DNA from: Gonatopus flavifemur
Lineage: Eukaryota; Arthropoda; Insecta; Hymenoptera; Dryinidae
NCBI GenBank assembly: GCA_018340375.1
Contig: JAFFJZ010000044.1
Location: 496,001-560,000 of the forward strand
Length of the DNA stretch: 64,000 nt
Direction of reading: 5' to 3'
Part shown: positions 22,876 to 35,409 of the stretch, in pieces
Layout: each line of letters starts with the position of its first letter
Position numbering within the stretch: position 1 is the first letter of the stretch
The notes under the pieces: model-generated
What the model was told of the DNA's origin: nothing
The model's input: only the letters and a program-made list of their open reading frames with translations
Database searches by the model: none
Position numbers and translations under genes: made by a program

Positions 22876-24735
22876 TATTTTTAGGCACTCATCGGTATAC
22901 GTAGTATACCAGCACGGAGTGCCCATTGCACCCGCTATCGTACGCTCTGACCGTACTTTCAAAATATTTGAGTAATCCAATTGGGAGTTGGATAGTTTTT
23001 TATTTCATGCAATACTGATTGATAATCCGTGGGGTTGTCTGTATGTATGTCTGTCTGTCTGTCTGTCTGTACTCGGGATAACTCCCGAGTGGACCAAATT
23101 GGATGAAATTTATAGAGGACCTTCTTCAAACCCTTCCCCGAAGACCATTTTTTTCTATTGCAATCGGACAAGTCCTTCTATTTTTTTTAATTTTTTTCTG
23201 AGAAAATAGGTGATCTCGGAGAAAATTTTCTCCGCTGTATACATATATATGTACGTCATTTTCTCCGCAGTCTTTGAATATTCGTTATCTTGGCTTGAAT
23301 CGATAAATTATTATGAAATATGGGTCCTCGCGGTTTTCGAGCGTGCTGAATCCGAATCTGGAGTCAAATCCCGAATTCAAGATGGCGGATCCAAGATGGC
23401 TGACGTGAATTTAGCCAATTTCGCATTTGTGGACAGATTTATATGAAACATGGGTCCCAGGGAGTTTTGAGGGTGAGGAATTCGAATCTGACATCAAATC
23501 CCGAATTCAAGATGCTGATCCAAGATGGTCGACGTGAATTTAGTCAATTTCGCATTTGTGGACAGATTCATATGAAACATGGGTCCCAGGGGTTTCCGAG
23601 GGTGAAGAATTCGAACCTGACGTCAAAAAACGAATTCAAGATGGCGGATCCCACATGACAGACGTGAATTTAGTCGTTTTGGCAATTATGGACAGATTCT
23701 TATGGAACTTGGGTTCTAGGGGTTTTCGAGGGTGCTGAATTCGAATCTGGCATCAATTCCCGAATTCAAGATGCGGATCCAAGATGGTCGACGTGAATTT
23801 AGTCAATTTCGCCTTTGTGGACAGGTTTATATGAAACATGGATCCTAGGGGTTTTGGAGGGTGAGGAATCCAAATCTGACGTCAAAAAACGAATTCAAGA
23901 TCGCGAATCCGATATGGCACACGGGGACATAGTGATTCTGGCTCTAATGAACAAAATTATATCGTGATATGTAACACGGGTTCTAGGGATTTTCCAGGGT
24001 GTTGAATCAAAATCTGGGCTCCAATGTTCAAAGAAAATAATAATTTCGATCTTCCCGTGTAAGCTTTACTGCATCCGAAGACTCTTCAAGAGCTGTTTGA
24101 CGTTATGACAACCACGCACTAGTGAGGATCCAAAAGTGAAGAAAGTAGCTATTGGAACAAATGAAGCCTGAGAATATTCCGATTCATTCCTAAATTACGC
24201 CTAAATAACTCTTCGTTACGCTTATTACGCTTTCCCCAGTGAACATTTTTCCCCTCAACATTGGAAACATTCATTATGTTCTCTAAATGATATCAGAAAG
24301 TCATCTAAAAGCTTTCCGAAATCGACGCATTAGAGAACTTTCTGATATTATTTAGAGAACATAATGAATGTTTGAAATGTTTAGGGGAAAAATGTTCACC
24401 GGGTCGTCACGCTTCCAGGCTTTATTTTTACCAGGACAGTTGAAATTCTGCAGTTCTCCAGGTACATGTTTCTAAATCATTTGGAGGTGGTATAAAGGAT
24501 GATAGGCAATAAGTTTCAGGGTTTCTGAATATTACATTTACAAAGTTTCTCAATTGAGTGAAAAACCGATGAGTGCCTTTTCATGTATCCCCAGATATCT
24601 GAATTGTTCAAAATGCGAGCGAAGCGAGCACATGTGGGCTACGATCTATTCAAAATGAGCGAAACGAATTTTGAAGGGGGTCGGACTGCTGAGCGAAGCG
24701 AGGCCGTCAGGGGGCGGATCCCTCTGGTTTCGTTT
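22876..24735 (+). repeat. Right arm of the large inverted structure
   Basis: This is the inverted counterpart of 13064-17412. In order it has the hairpin block with GGTATACGTAGTATACC, the (CTGT)n run, about six tandem units of roughly 115 bp (23310-24010), and the segment ending at CCGTCAGGGGGC and CCCTCTGG. It lacks both insertions of the left arm and so supplies their empty sites; it has its own small insertion at 24235-24403. Confidence 0.82.
24235..24403. mobile_element. CCC-type palindromic MITE, CCCAGTGAACATTTTT ends
   Basis: This 169-bp element is nearly a full palindrome. It is flanked by TC on both sides (24233-24234, 24404-24405). The left arm at about 13390-13405 shows the uninterrupted sequence CGCTTTCGTCGCGCTTCC (minus strand), which confirms the 2-bp duplication. 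Confidence 0.88.
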
Positions 24736-25056
24736 TTACTTTTCTGTGGCATATTTCTTTACGTAACAATACTGAACTTTTGGTCCGAAAGCATTAAAAA
24801 AACTGAATATCTAATTGAAAGTTTATTATTATTCCATAGATTCGAGTTGAAAAATTTTCAAAATTATATATAATCTATATTGAATTCAGTATAATGTATA
24901 TCTGATTCATATATAATTATATAAAATTTTGAAAATATTTCTACTCAGGTGATCAGCAATTTTTGTGTATGGGAATTATTTTTTTGAAATGTAGGTGACA
25001 CGAACGGATTCGCATATACATATAATTGATTATTCACCACACAAAAGACCTAAAGC

Positions 25057-25341
25057 CAAGTAGCACCAGAATATACATGAAGGTTTTTTGAATATTCGGA
25101 GTATGTTCTATGCACAGTCCAATGAGACCGTTTCATAAGTGCTATGCATATTCATCGAACGTCGATTGAATGAATGTCATACATTTCGAATGTTCTATGT
25201 ACCTTCTTAGTATATTTAAAACATTCTCATTCGAATATTCTATCAACGTTCATTATATGCCCCTTGTATCTCATTCGTACATTCTACGAATGTTTCTATT
25301 TAGTTTATACTTGGAAATTCTGTTGCCACTTCGGAAAGAAT
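25057..25341. repeat. Dispersed MITE-like repeat, copy 2
   Basis: This is homologous to 18030-18315. Its ends, CCAAGTAGCACC and TTGCCACTTCGG, resemble the CCCAAGTAGCA family, with decay. Confidence 0.7.
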
Positions 25342-27523
25342 CGACAAAAGCTGATACAACTTCTAACAGTATCAAGAAGTCAAGAATTTTCATGAATGAA
25401 AGGTGATGTTTAAGGGGAAACAGTGTTATTTGATTGAAAATTTATGAAGTTCATATTGAATAATTGAATTTTACAAAATATCGATCACTGCGAACAAAAA
25501 GTCGCAGTGATACGTGAAGGTAGAACTCTTCCGGGATTGAATCGATGGCAACTTTTGTCCCTAAATTCACGGAAATTCCCTACTGTGAACCGTGTAAATA
25601 CATTGAGCTTCTTTCGGATTTCATCAAAACTGTTTACGATCAACGGTACGGAAAAAATAAGTCTCCGCAATGACTGGTTCCCCTCCTCTAACCGTCTTTG
25701 ACTTTTCGTAAATTCTTCATTGTTGATTAACCCTTTCAGGAAACCATACAATTGTAGTTGGTTTTACATCAAATTAAGAGATGTAAATTATTTGTACTTG
25801 AAAAATCCTGCTCTCTCAATCCAAATCAGTGAAAAATACTGAGAATCAGTGAACTCCACTGATTCGGATTTACAGAGTGGAGTATAAATAATTTTGATTC
25901 ATGCTACCCAAAAAAATATATTGTTTGTATCGATTTTTATGAAAATATTCATCAAAACTTTATACATATATAATTCTGTCAAGATTGGACATCTCTAATT
26001 CATCCACCAAACATCTTCAGATAATGTATAACTTGAGCGTACAATTCATGTATACATCATATATGGAACTCACATCATTTACACATTAAGCAGAAAATAT
26101 ACTTCCCACGGCTAGTTTAAAGGTTAAACGAGATAATAACGTCGAACTCAACGGTTATAACAATTTCCAGTTACAATACGCGGCATTATATTCTCCTGAA
26201 TCACATATACATATACAAAAATATATTCTTTTGGCTGATGATTAAAATCTCTTTTACGCGAAAAATATGAAGTCAATGAATCATGTGTCTATGTAAGTAA
26301 TTTAGCATCAAGTGAGAGTTAATTTGAATGTTAATCTTCCAATTCGTACTGGAATATTTCGCTTGCAACATGGAAAGGAGTATAGGTAAGTAAGCAGTAT
26401 TCCTCTATCAATGTCAATCAATAGAGTGTATCTACATGCAGGTCTGATGACTTTCAAATTTTTTCCATTCATGATTCTCAATAAGAGAAAATACTTGAAT
26501 ATCTACGAACGTCACACAATACAGGATTTGCTCATAATGCTAAGTTAATAAGGTTATTAAAATAATAAAAAAATTGATTCCACCATGAAATATACACGTA
26601 CACAAATATACACGCATATAGGTATAAGCAGTTGGAATAATGTAAATTCTTTGATAACAATAGATATCAAATTTTGTATCATCATTCAAACTGACATTTA
26701 TCACATAATTAGCAATAGATGGCAAAGTATGAAACAGAATGACAAGTGGAACTTTAAGTATAACGGAAAGTTTGCTATCACTTTTCCACGTGATAATCGA
26801 TGTTCTGTATTGGATATTGAATGGATAAGAGGTATTCAACCGTGACTCATGTGCGTGAGAAAATAAGCTAGAAATAGGGAATAAATATTCTAACCTCGTT
26901 ATGTTGTATATGAGAGTGTTCATATCAATAACAACGTATTATTATCAACAATCATGTGATCGTGATAAAAAATCTATTGACGACGATCAATCTTTTACCA
27001 TCCACACCAGTAAACTTTCATGAGGTCAGATTGATGGGAAATTGATTATAAATTTCTGCATTTGAAGATAAATTGATCACGATCCAGTATCAAAACTTTA
27101 ATCTAAACTAGTTCGAATTCTTGAGAAAGTTATATCACGGAAAGATCGCTCAACTCTTAATCCAAGGTGTGCAATCAGTAACTTGTAAATGTATAACTTG
27201 AACAAAGTTGCAAAGTTTATTAAGATTACAGTAGTGATGTTCGCTTGAGGTCTGAGTTTTCAGCATAAAGATGATCAACTAAAACTTTTTCGATCGATTT
27301 GAAATTCTCGACGTGTACCTTGAAATTTCAAATTCTCATTCCTGCAATGAAAGTCGCAACTTCCAGAGTACTTTGAAAGTTTTTTATTTGGAGAAATATC
27401 AAGGTAAGAGATAAATTAATTCGAGACTCACGAAAAGGATAAGAAATACGATGACATTTATACATACACGTGTGAAAATTGAATTAACCTTGATTTTCAT
27501 GACGAATCAGATTGGTGAAAGAC
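25342..27523. other. AT-rich intergenic DNA
   Basis: No gene is recognised. A short perfect hairpin with 10-bp arms (ATCACTGCGA) lies at 25484-25511. Open frames up to about 127 codons occur, but they are AT-driven, overlap on both strands and show no motif. Confidence 0.5.
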
Positions 27524-27525
27524 CA

Positions 27526-27792
27526 CACTGAGAAAACAGATATCTTGGAAAATACCATAATTTATGGATTTTTGGCGTTAGTCTGACCCGAGTCAAAATA
27601 TTTACGTGAACGAACCTCTAAAAGTCCCATAATTTCTTGGACTTTTATAAAGAAGTGTGGTACCTTCCTCATAAAATTACCAGCCATTATGGTACTTTTA
27701 GAGATATCTTCAAGTAGATATTTTGACTCGGGTTAGACCAACGCCAAAACTCCATAAATTATGGTATTTTTCAAAATACCTTTTTCTCCGTG
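27526..27792. mobile_element. CACTG/CACGG-type MITE
   Basis: The ends CACTGAGAAAAC and CTTTTTCTCCGTG (CACGGAGAAAAAG inverted) run into arms of about 75 bp that share CATAATTTATGG and GACCCGAGTCAAAATAT. Flanked by CA on both sides (27524-27525, 27793-27794). Non-coding. Confidence 0.82.
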
Positions 27793-27794
27793 CA

Positions 27795-28860
27795 GAATTA
27801 AGGACATCGATAAGTGAGAATAGAAAAGAGACCAATGATCAGAGGAAGCAGGTTTCATTTTCTTTCCCATTCTTTTCAAAAGTTTTCATTGTCTCGTTTG
27901 TATTCCAAGAAAAACAAAACCAAGCGATGACTGGTATGGCTGCAACGGGCATAACTGTAAAAGGGGTCTTTCCCCTTTTCCACTTCCTCCTTCTTCCTCG
28001 ATACTGCCTCTTCACCCACCCTCTTATGTTCTTCTCATCATTCTCAGTTCTTGGTTGTGGAAAAAAGGCGCACGATCTGTCGTGGTCTACGACCGGCACA
28101 ATGGAAACTCATCGGTCATTCTACCATGAATGCCATCAGGACTCCAATGAGAAAAATTTTTTAGCAAGACAATCAAAAGAGGACACAAATAACAAAAAGA
28201 AGGGGAGAAACAACACATACAACGACAATGATCTTTTCAAAGAACTGAAAATTGCAATTCCATTGTTTTTTGTTTCTACGTTAGTCCTAACCCAGACAGC
28301 AAAGATGATACATTTGAGTATTCGAAAACTTCTCAACGAATTCTTGAACAGTCCTCGTTATGACAGTGAAAATGAATTTGATATAAATTTAATCAATTCC
28401 AAATGAATACATATTGATCCTGAAGAATTCTCGATGAGCTCGCAAAATGAATCCTTCCTAAACACGAAGTTATCCATAAAGAATTGAAATTTAATTCAAA
28501 ATATTCATAATGAATTCATGTGTACTGTCATGATGGGAGCTCTCTGAGGGCACTCTTTTGCTGTATGAGAAGTTGTGCAGAAAGACAAAAAGAGGTATAG
28601 CAGTAATGTATTTATTCATCACTTGATTAAGTGGATACGAGCGCATAGGTAGTTCCATCTGGTCGTATGTTTTTCCCACCAAAATACTCTAAACTGAACG
28701 CATAAGAAAGAAAGTCTGAACTTTTCAGGGATGAATCTTTGAAGATTCATCTAGGTCTTCACAGAGCCGGAATTTTAAATTTCGAAAAAAAAAAATTTTT
28801 TTTTCATCCCAATTTTTTTTGTTCCAACAATTGGTTGGAAACTGTGGAAATGGTTTCTGC
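27795..28860. other. Intergenic DNA
   Basis: No convincing gene. A plus-strand frame of 227 codons (27723-28406) starts inside the preceding MITE, is rich in low-complexity residues and has no recognisable domain, so it is not annotated as a gene. Confidence 0.5.
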
Positions 28861-29100
28861 GATCCGCGTTATTTGACAACATTTTGGAAGCATGCCTTCC
28901 CGTTGCCCATATCATCCGAATGCTATAGAACTCTGAGTATAGTCAATCCATGAGATGTTAATCGTCTGATATAAGTTCCAGACAAATCGAAATTGAGGGA
29001 AGAAAAAGGTAAGCACTGAATTTGAAAAAAAAATTTCGAAATTTCGTAAATGCTGCTGTTATGCAAACATGTTCCGTTCTTGTCATTCGATCGTTATGAA
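28861..29100. repeat. Dispersed repeat, copy 1
   Basis: The block with GGAAGCATGCCTTCCC and GAACTCTGAGTATA recurs at about 39240-39400 and 41140-41300. A companion block (TTCAACCTGATTCT...GAAAAACGGGA) follows at 29455-29580. Non-coding. Confidence 0.65.
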
Positions 29101-29156
29101 ATTTTTACCGCAGTTGTACACTCAGACAAAAATCTGGTTGGCATAACCAGACGACT

Positions 29157-29278
29157 CGTGTGGAAAAAACGTCACAAAATGTATACAATTGTACACAAGT
29201 TTTGTACAAATCGTATATAATTGTATATAAATTGTGTACAATTATATACAGTCTTGGACATTTTTTCCACATGGGGAC
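29157..29278. repeat. Palindromic element with TGTGGAAAAAACGTC ends
   Basis: The left end TGTGGAAAAAACGTC is mirrored by GGACATTTTTTCCACA on the right. Inside, GTATACAATTGTACAC and GTGTACAATTATATAC are inverted. About 120 bp, non-coding. Confidence 0.6.
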
Positions 29279-29732
29279 GTAGTTTTTTTTGGTCTTAACC
29301 ATCCCATCTACTTGCCACAACCAGATTCACATGATTTTGTCTTGTTTTCCTAGTTATCATAACCAGATTTCAGGTCATTGCAACCATGAATTCTTAACCA
29401 TGCAAGAATGGTAGCTGTGACTACGTCGCTTTTTTCTCAATGTATGTAGTATCCTATACAAGTTCCAACCTGATTCTTACAGAAAAACAGGAGACGGAAA
29501 GGAAAAATGTTATCGAAAATTGTGGTTTTGCGACCGCTGGTACTTGTATTTTTGGTTATCCGATTGCAATGAAATCTATATCACATCTTAGTAAGCAGAG
29601 CCGCCAGATGGACATTACCGTTGAGGTAATGCTTCGCATGAGACCGAGACTTTCCTCGGCGAGACGGCACCGAGACGATATTAATCGAAACATCTTGTTT
29701 CGTCGAGACTTTCGGCAAGTCTCAATTTTCCT

Positions 29733-29946
29733 ACACAGAGAAAAAGGAATAGTGATAATCATTGAGCGAATAGTAAAATATGGACAGACCAAACTGTGCA
29801 ATCATAAGAACTAAACAACTCAATCGAAATGACGCTTAGATACGCTTAGTTAACTCAACGATTCGTTCAGTTAGAATAACGATGCTATTGATTGTAGTGA
29901 CAAAATGTTTGGTTTGTTCATATTTTACTATACCAGTTTTCTCCAG
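29733..29946. mobile_element. CAC-type MITE with long inverted arms
   Basis: Left CACAGAGAAAAAGG and right CCAGTTTTCTCC run into arms of about 70 bp sharing ATAGTAAAATATG and ACAAACCAAAC. The right terminus is decayed, so no target duplication can be read. Confidence 0.65.
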
Positions 29947-30199
29947 GGACTATCTCATAAAACGTTCGAAGTTTTTTCTCGAACACTGTGTGAAAAATCA
30001 TCACAACATCGGAGAGAATAAAATTCAAATCCCGATGATATTATTTCACCGTGGTCAGAGATCCAAAAACCATACAGATTTATTCCCCAGCACTCAAGAA
30101 ACGATATCCATATGGTATATCTTGAAACGTGAAACAATAATATTGACGCCAGTCCTGAACATGTCTGTTTGTTCATCACATGAAAAATTTTGAATTTCA

Positions 30200-31685
30200 A
30201 TGAATTTCAAAGTTCAATATTTGTTAAAGATGTGAAACTTGTCACCGCTTGTATATTTCAGATCAAAGTTTCTCTGTATCACGTGCCAAAACACGAGATC
30301 TAGTTTTAAAATTCTAGGAAAAAGATGATATATCGATTTAAAGGTTCTTACACACGTAATTGAGCTATTTAAAATTTTCTATAGCATAGTTGACATACGA
30401 CGATCCGACACAAATATCACAATGTTTTAACGAATTTCATTTCCAGATAAATTGAGTAAGCATTTGGAAAGATCAAATTGCTTTATAAAGTTTTCGAATC
30501 ACTGACAAAGAATAAAAGAATCCACATAAAATTGGCCATCCATTGAAACGCATAAAGAAAAATTCTTTGAAATTGTTGTATCTGGCAAATTACTTTTATA
30601 CGACTCAGAAAGAATAGCGTATCTCGGTCGTTCCGCCTGTACTCCTTCGAAGCGAGTTTACGCGTTGTAAAACGATTCAACAGCGAAAAGAAAAAGAAAG
30701 GAAAAGAAAGTGGAAGAAAGAAGAACGCTGTTGCCGCTTAATAGTTGCGCAAGCAACGTTCCAACAGAAAAGCAACATTTATTGCCCTCTGGTTATTGGT
30801 CTCCATCCATCTCTTTTCAATTCTCTCCTCCCATCATTCCTCTTTGTCCACTCCTATATACACAGTCCTTCTCCTTCTCTTTGTTAGTATGGCCGACGTG
30901 CTGCCACTTTTTATCATCACCAACCTGATCTTGGTTCTCAATTCAATCCGAAGTCTCCTGACGTTTCAAACGAGTTTCAAAAACCTGTGCCGATTATATT
31001 CCCCTTCTTGCACGGTCACTTCAGACGATGAAGTCTCACATATATTATTTTTCATAACTTTTCATATTTCATTAGTTCATCAAACAAAATCAATTCTAAG
31101 AAAACAATATCCGCATCCAGAGAGACGGCATACTTTGTTTCAATCAATTAAAAATTTGAAAAAAATTTATATGTAAGTAATGAAATGTCAAGAATCTAAT
31201 GTTGATGAGTAAGAAGGTTTATCTAACCGAAATGTATCTTCATCGTTGACATTTGCAAGAAAAAGGACGTGAAAAAGAGGCAGAAGAAAAGAAAAAAACC
31301 ACTTGGACGACCTTGTCCTGCTACTACCTCATTTTAGGAATGCATCACGTCATCGTGCCAAAAATCTTCCCTTTTCCTTCTTTCTTTTGAAGATCTACAC
31401 GCTTCGACCGCTTTTTGGTCCTATTTCAGGGGTGACGGACAATTACAGCTACAGAGTAATACTACTCGAACCTTTGTTATAAAATGGTATGTGCAGCTTC
31501 ACTTCAGTTAGCACAGCTGGTCCTTTTGAGAATATACGTTCAACGTCCCTCCATTGACAGAATATTCCGCCAATGAATGAGCACATAACTTCCTCAGATT
31601 ATTTAACAACATCTTGCGTCTTACTTTTTCAACCAATCCAACTAAATTATAAAAATAATATACGTTGACCGATAAACGAAATTCA
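30200..31685. other. Intergenic DNA
   Basis: AT-rich, with a pyrimidine-rich stretch at 30775-30890. Frames here (up to 143 codons) are low-complexity, and I do not support them as genes. Confidence 0.5.
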
Positions 31686-31745
31686 TACCCACATAGCACC
31701 GGATGTCCCAGCAATATTGTCAGAATATTACATTTGGAATGTGCA

Positions 31746-32043
31746 CACGGAGAGAAAAAATTTGCTGACGCAGCAAATCGAGGTATTATATATAGAATAG
31801 CAAAATTTTTTGCTGACCTAGCTAAAAATTTGCTATAACAGCAATCGTGTTAGCTACGACAGCAATTTTTTTTAGCTGTGGCAGCAAAAAATGTTTGCTC
31901 CGCCAGCAAATTTTCAGTATTATATATAGAATAGCAAACAAATTTTGCTGGGATAGCAAACATTTTTTGCTGCCCCAGCTAAAAATTCGCTGTCGCAGCT
32001 AACAAGATTGCTGGAACAGCAAATAGTTTGCTTTTTTCTCGCC
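31746..32043. repeat. Periodic GCT-N5-AGC array
   Basis: Ten copies of the interrupted palindrome GCTnnnnnAGC start at 31764, 31812, 31832, 31853, 31875, 31897, 31947, 31969, 31989 and 32010. Inside each block the spacing is 20-22 bp; two wider gaps of 48-50 bp hold the repeated segment TATATATAGAATAGCAAA. The five central bases differ in every copy while the arms are kept. The block starts CACGGAGAGAAAAAA, a CACGG-type end, and ends with a decayed mirror. Confidence 0.82.
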
Positions 32044-32519
32044 AAATTAACGTTACCTCCCCCCAATAAAAAGCCATATGCGGTCTACTCTGGCGAATGA
32101 AAAAACAAAGGGCCAAGAGTAAAATAGAAAAACCACATAATCATTGATTAAGAATTCATAATAAGCAATATAAAAATCGATTAATCAATTATTAATTTGA
32201 ATCAATCATTCATTTAAAACACATACATTTAAACACATAATGTCAGTAAGTGTGCATGCATATAAACATGCGATACATGAATGTACGTACATCTCAAAAA
32301 ATAAAACATTGCATTAAATATACACAAATGCCGTTACTATACTTTCATTCCCCTGACTTCCTCTCACCTCCTAATAAATAATAGAGAAACACATACGTAA
32401 ATGATGAATAGTGAATAAATAAGTGATAAAAAATGAACAAGCAACAAATAATAAATAAATGGTGAATACATGTATACAAGTACATAAAGTACGTATTCAC
32501 ATATCTGTTTTTTCCGTCA

Positions 32520-32690
32520 GCCCGGGTAGACCGCATACTGCAACCTACACCGTTGTTATATGAATTCTACTCAGGGTAGATCCCATACAACAATTGCACG
32601 GGAAGCTTCATGCGGCCTACCGGGGTAGACTGCACACAACAATGCTACGGGCTGCAGCATGCGATCTACCCCGGTAGACCGCATACAACA
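32520..32690. repeat. Array of GGTAGACCGCAT motifs in both orientations
   Basis: GGTAGACCGCAT or close variants occur at 32525, 32573, 32625 and 32672 in forward orientation and at 32608 and 32658 in reverse, separated by ACAACAAT-containing linkers. A further copy is near 32076. GC-rich against its surroundings; non-coding. Confidence 0.65.
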
Positions 32691-33554
32691 ATCAAAGGAC
32701 CTCAGTAGCACGCATACGACAAGAATGCCAGATTTGTTGATAAAAATTTTCCATTCACAATGACAAATATTTTCCCTCAGTGAGTGCTTGAAATCGAAAA
32801 ATTCCTCTCTCACAAACCCTATTCATTTTTCTTTGAAAGAATAACTCCAGCTGAGGAAAACATCCTTGTAATGGACAAATATTCACACTTCTGAATAAGT
32901 TTGAATCGATTAGCATCAATAACAAAATAATATTTCTTCAATTTTCTAACTATCCCGAACCCAGACTTTGAAAAATTTCAGAATTGTTTTATTCACAGAA
33001 TATTTTAATCATAACATTGTCACAACATTTCAAAATTTAATATATGCGATATTTCAAAGAGAAGATTGTCAGAATATTTACCATGAAATATTGTATATAT
33101 AATATTTATGCAATCTTTTGGGAACATTTCAACTGGAATGTTTTAAATGAGTAATATTCTGGGAATATTTCTGAGACATTTAGTGCCATGTGGGTATTCT
33201 TCAACTCATTTCTTGCTAATATAAATTTACTCAAAATTATTTGATAACGTTTATGTTTCGTACAATCATCGATACATTGGACGATATTTCTATGAGAACA
33301 CCATTGTTTTCAATTAAAACAGAAATAATGTTGCTGGTACAACGAAAAGAATGTTATAAAATATTACAGGTATAGCAGAAAGTGGAACATTAATATATAA
33401 AATGAAATAAAAATAATTTAGTTTGTTATAAACAAAAGATTATAATTCAATGCACAAAAGTGTAGCGAAATTTGGATAAAAACAGTCTTTGACATTTTGT
33501 TTTGAATAATTAAAGTCCCACACTAATAACCGGTACTTCCACCCTTATTTTTAA

Positions 33555-33764
33555 GGGGATAGTTATCGGCGTGGCAGCAGCCAAATCATTTATAGTATAG
33601 CAAACTACGGACAAACGTCTCAATTCATTCAAAATACTGCTCCGTACAGTCCTTTTACTTGAATCAGGAAAATGCTGTACAGAGCGATATTTTAATAAAT
33701 TTGCAGCGTTTGCCCATAGTTTGTCATAAACGATTCGACTGCTGCCACGCTGCTAGTATCACCT
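33555..33764. mobile_element. Palindromic TTAA-type MITE, copy 1
   Basis: The arms carry GGCGTGGCAGCAGCC and GTACAGAGCGATATTTT and match 49309-49511. TTAA precedes the left end (33551-33554); the right side reads TTAC, so one duplication copy is mutated. Non-coding, diverged from the other copy. Confidence 0.72.
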
Positions 33765-33868
33765 TTACCATTTTGAATATTTCAAATATTCCATTTTTCA
33801 TACCATAAACTAGTCTCTGCAATGTTGATTTCTGAATTTTATCCTATTAATATATGATTGCTTTTGTT

Positions 33869-35405
33869 ACACTGAAAAAAATGTGTAGTTATAGTCACGT
33901 AAGTATGGTTATGGTAAATAGCTGCAGTAGCGATACTCAGATCGTTCTGATAACGATCTAGATTATTTCATACTCATCAAGTTCTCAAGTTCCATCGCCA
34001 AAATTTCTACTTATGCTTATGGCTTTATTTTTACGTAAGTCATGCCCATTAGTATTTGAAACCATTCGAATCGTTAAGATTGAACTTTTTTTTCCCGTCC
34101 GCAAATATTACAATTTGCAATTCTTCACCCCAAGTCATATGAGTTTTCGCGGATTCTAATCTAGCATTTTTATGCTCTTCTGTAAGAGGTGGCTTTGTTT
34201 TACCATTTTGGTCCATTTGAATCGTTTGATATTATGTACTATTTGCTGCACATGTCGGGTAGTTACAAGCAGCTGTGGGTCTTTTTTATTTCAGCACCAG
34301 TTATATTATTTTTTTATTTCGCTAAAAATTTGAGTGCCCGGTCATGTTTCGTTAATTTAGTATTACCACATGTATAATAGCTCTTGCCATATTGGCAAAA
34401 CCGACATTGTCGCGGAAATTTCGGATTCTATTCCAATATTCCTTGACCTTCTGGTGATTCTTTCTTTCTGCGCGGACACCTTTGTTGTCTCATGCTAAAT
34501 GTGAAAATCATCAATGGTTTTTCATCTTTCTTGTGAACATTGGGTATGTGTACTCATTGTTGAATTCACAGATGAGAAAAGCATACGCTATCGTTCTCCA
34601 AATTAAATTCATCCTGATGAACATAAGCAATCAATTTTAATTAAAGCATCTATATTGCTTTCAAATGAAACTCATAGTCCCTCCTTGGAATGTTACCGCA
34701 TCTCCATTCTTTTTATTTCATTTCGTATCCACGTAAGCGTATACGTATAGCTACTGTTATAGGACATATAACTAAAACCACGGCGACCTACATCTTTCAG
34801 TAAGAAAAAAAGAAGAGATGTTGTTTTCTCTCCTTCCAAACGAAGACACATTATGTGGTAACGATACGAGAGGGATATGTTCAGGAATCAATATCGTTTT
34901 CGTAAAAAGCTGACCAAGTGAAAGCATACATGCAAGCGTGTAAATTCTGATTATACACCTACTCGCGAAACGTTCCAACATCCACCCACGCGCACGTATA
35001 ATCATTTATTTCAGGAACCAGTCTGAGAGTACAGTTTCATTTCATACTCGTACAAATAAATATTTATACGACTTCACTTATTCACATTCAGAATGAGCGA
35101 GTGAATCTTATTTCCATTCTGATTTCACAAATCTTTCTTGAATATCCTCAAATGGTTGAAATGTAAAATTTCTTCGTACTTCCCTCATCTTTTCCTCCTA
35201 TTTTTATATATAAAAATCCCACATTGTACACATGTAAAAAACATTCCGTCCAATGACTCGACCATGATTTTATTTTTTTTTTCATTCCTTAGTGTTTCTC
35301 ATGCCCTTTTATCTTCGACCTCAAGTTTCTTTTGTGACAAAGTGAAAAAACAGTCTACAATGAGTAACGTTTGGCGTCAAACCTTGATCATCGTCATCAT
35401 GAAGT
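33869..35405. other. Intergenic DNA
   Basis: It starts with a CACTGAAAAAAATG sequence that looks like a lone CAC-type end. Otherwise AT-rich, with no gene recognised. Confidence 0.45.
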
Positions 35406-35409
35406 AATC

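Larger units (their letters stand above)
31688..33194. mobile_element. CCC-type element, CCCACATAGCACC ends
   Basis: This 1507-bp element has CCCACATAGCACC on the left and AGTGCCATGTGGG on the right, flanked by TA (31686-31687, 33195-33196). Arms of about 50 bp match in inverted orientation (GAATATTAC near both ends). It contains a GCT-N5-AGC array (31746-32043) and an array of GGTAGACCGCAT motifs (32520-32690). No coding sequence. Confidence 0.8.

Noticed and set aside
23210..23738. Frames of 60-80 codons that repeat each other
   Set aside because: They are translations of the 115-bp tandem unit in the right arm.
13064..24735. A Polinton/Maverick element, from its length and long inverted arms
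   Set aside because: No polymerase B, integrase, ATPase or capsid gene is found, and the interior is made of small nested elements.
27723..28406. A 227-codon plus-strand frame that could be a host gene
   Set aside because: It begins inside a MITE arm, has no domain, is of low complexity and has competing frames on the other strand.
30745..31176. A 143-codon frame as a secreted protein
   Set aside because: The pyrimidine-rich tract gives an artificial hydrophobic run; there is no motif and no support on either side.
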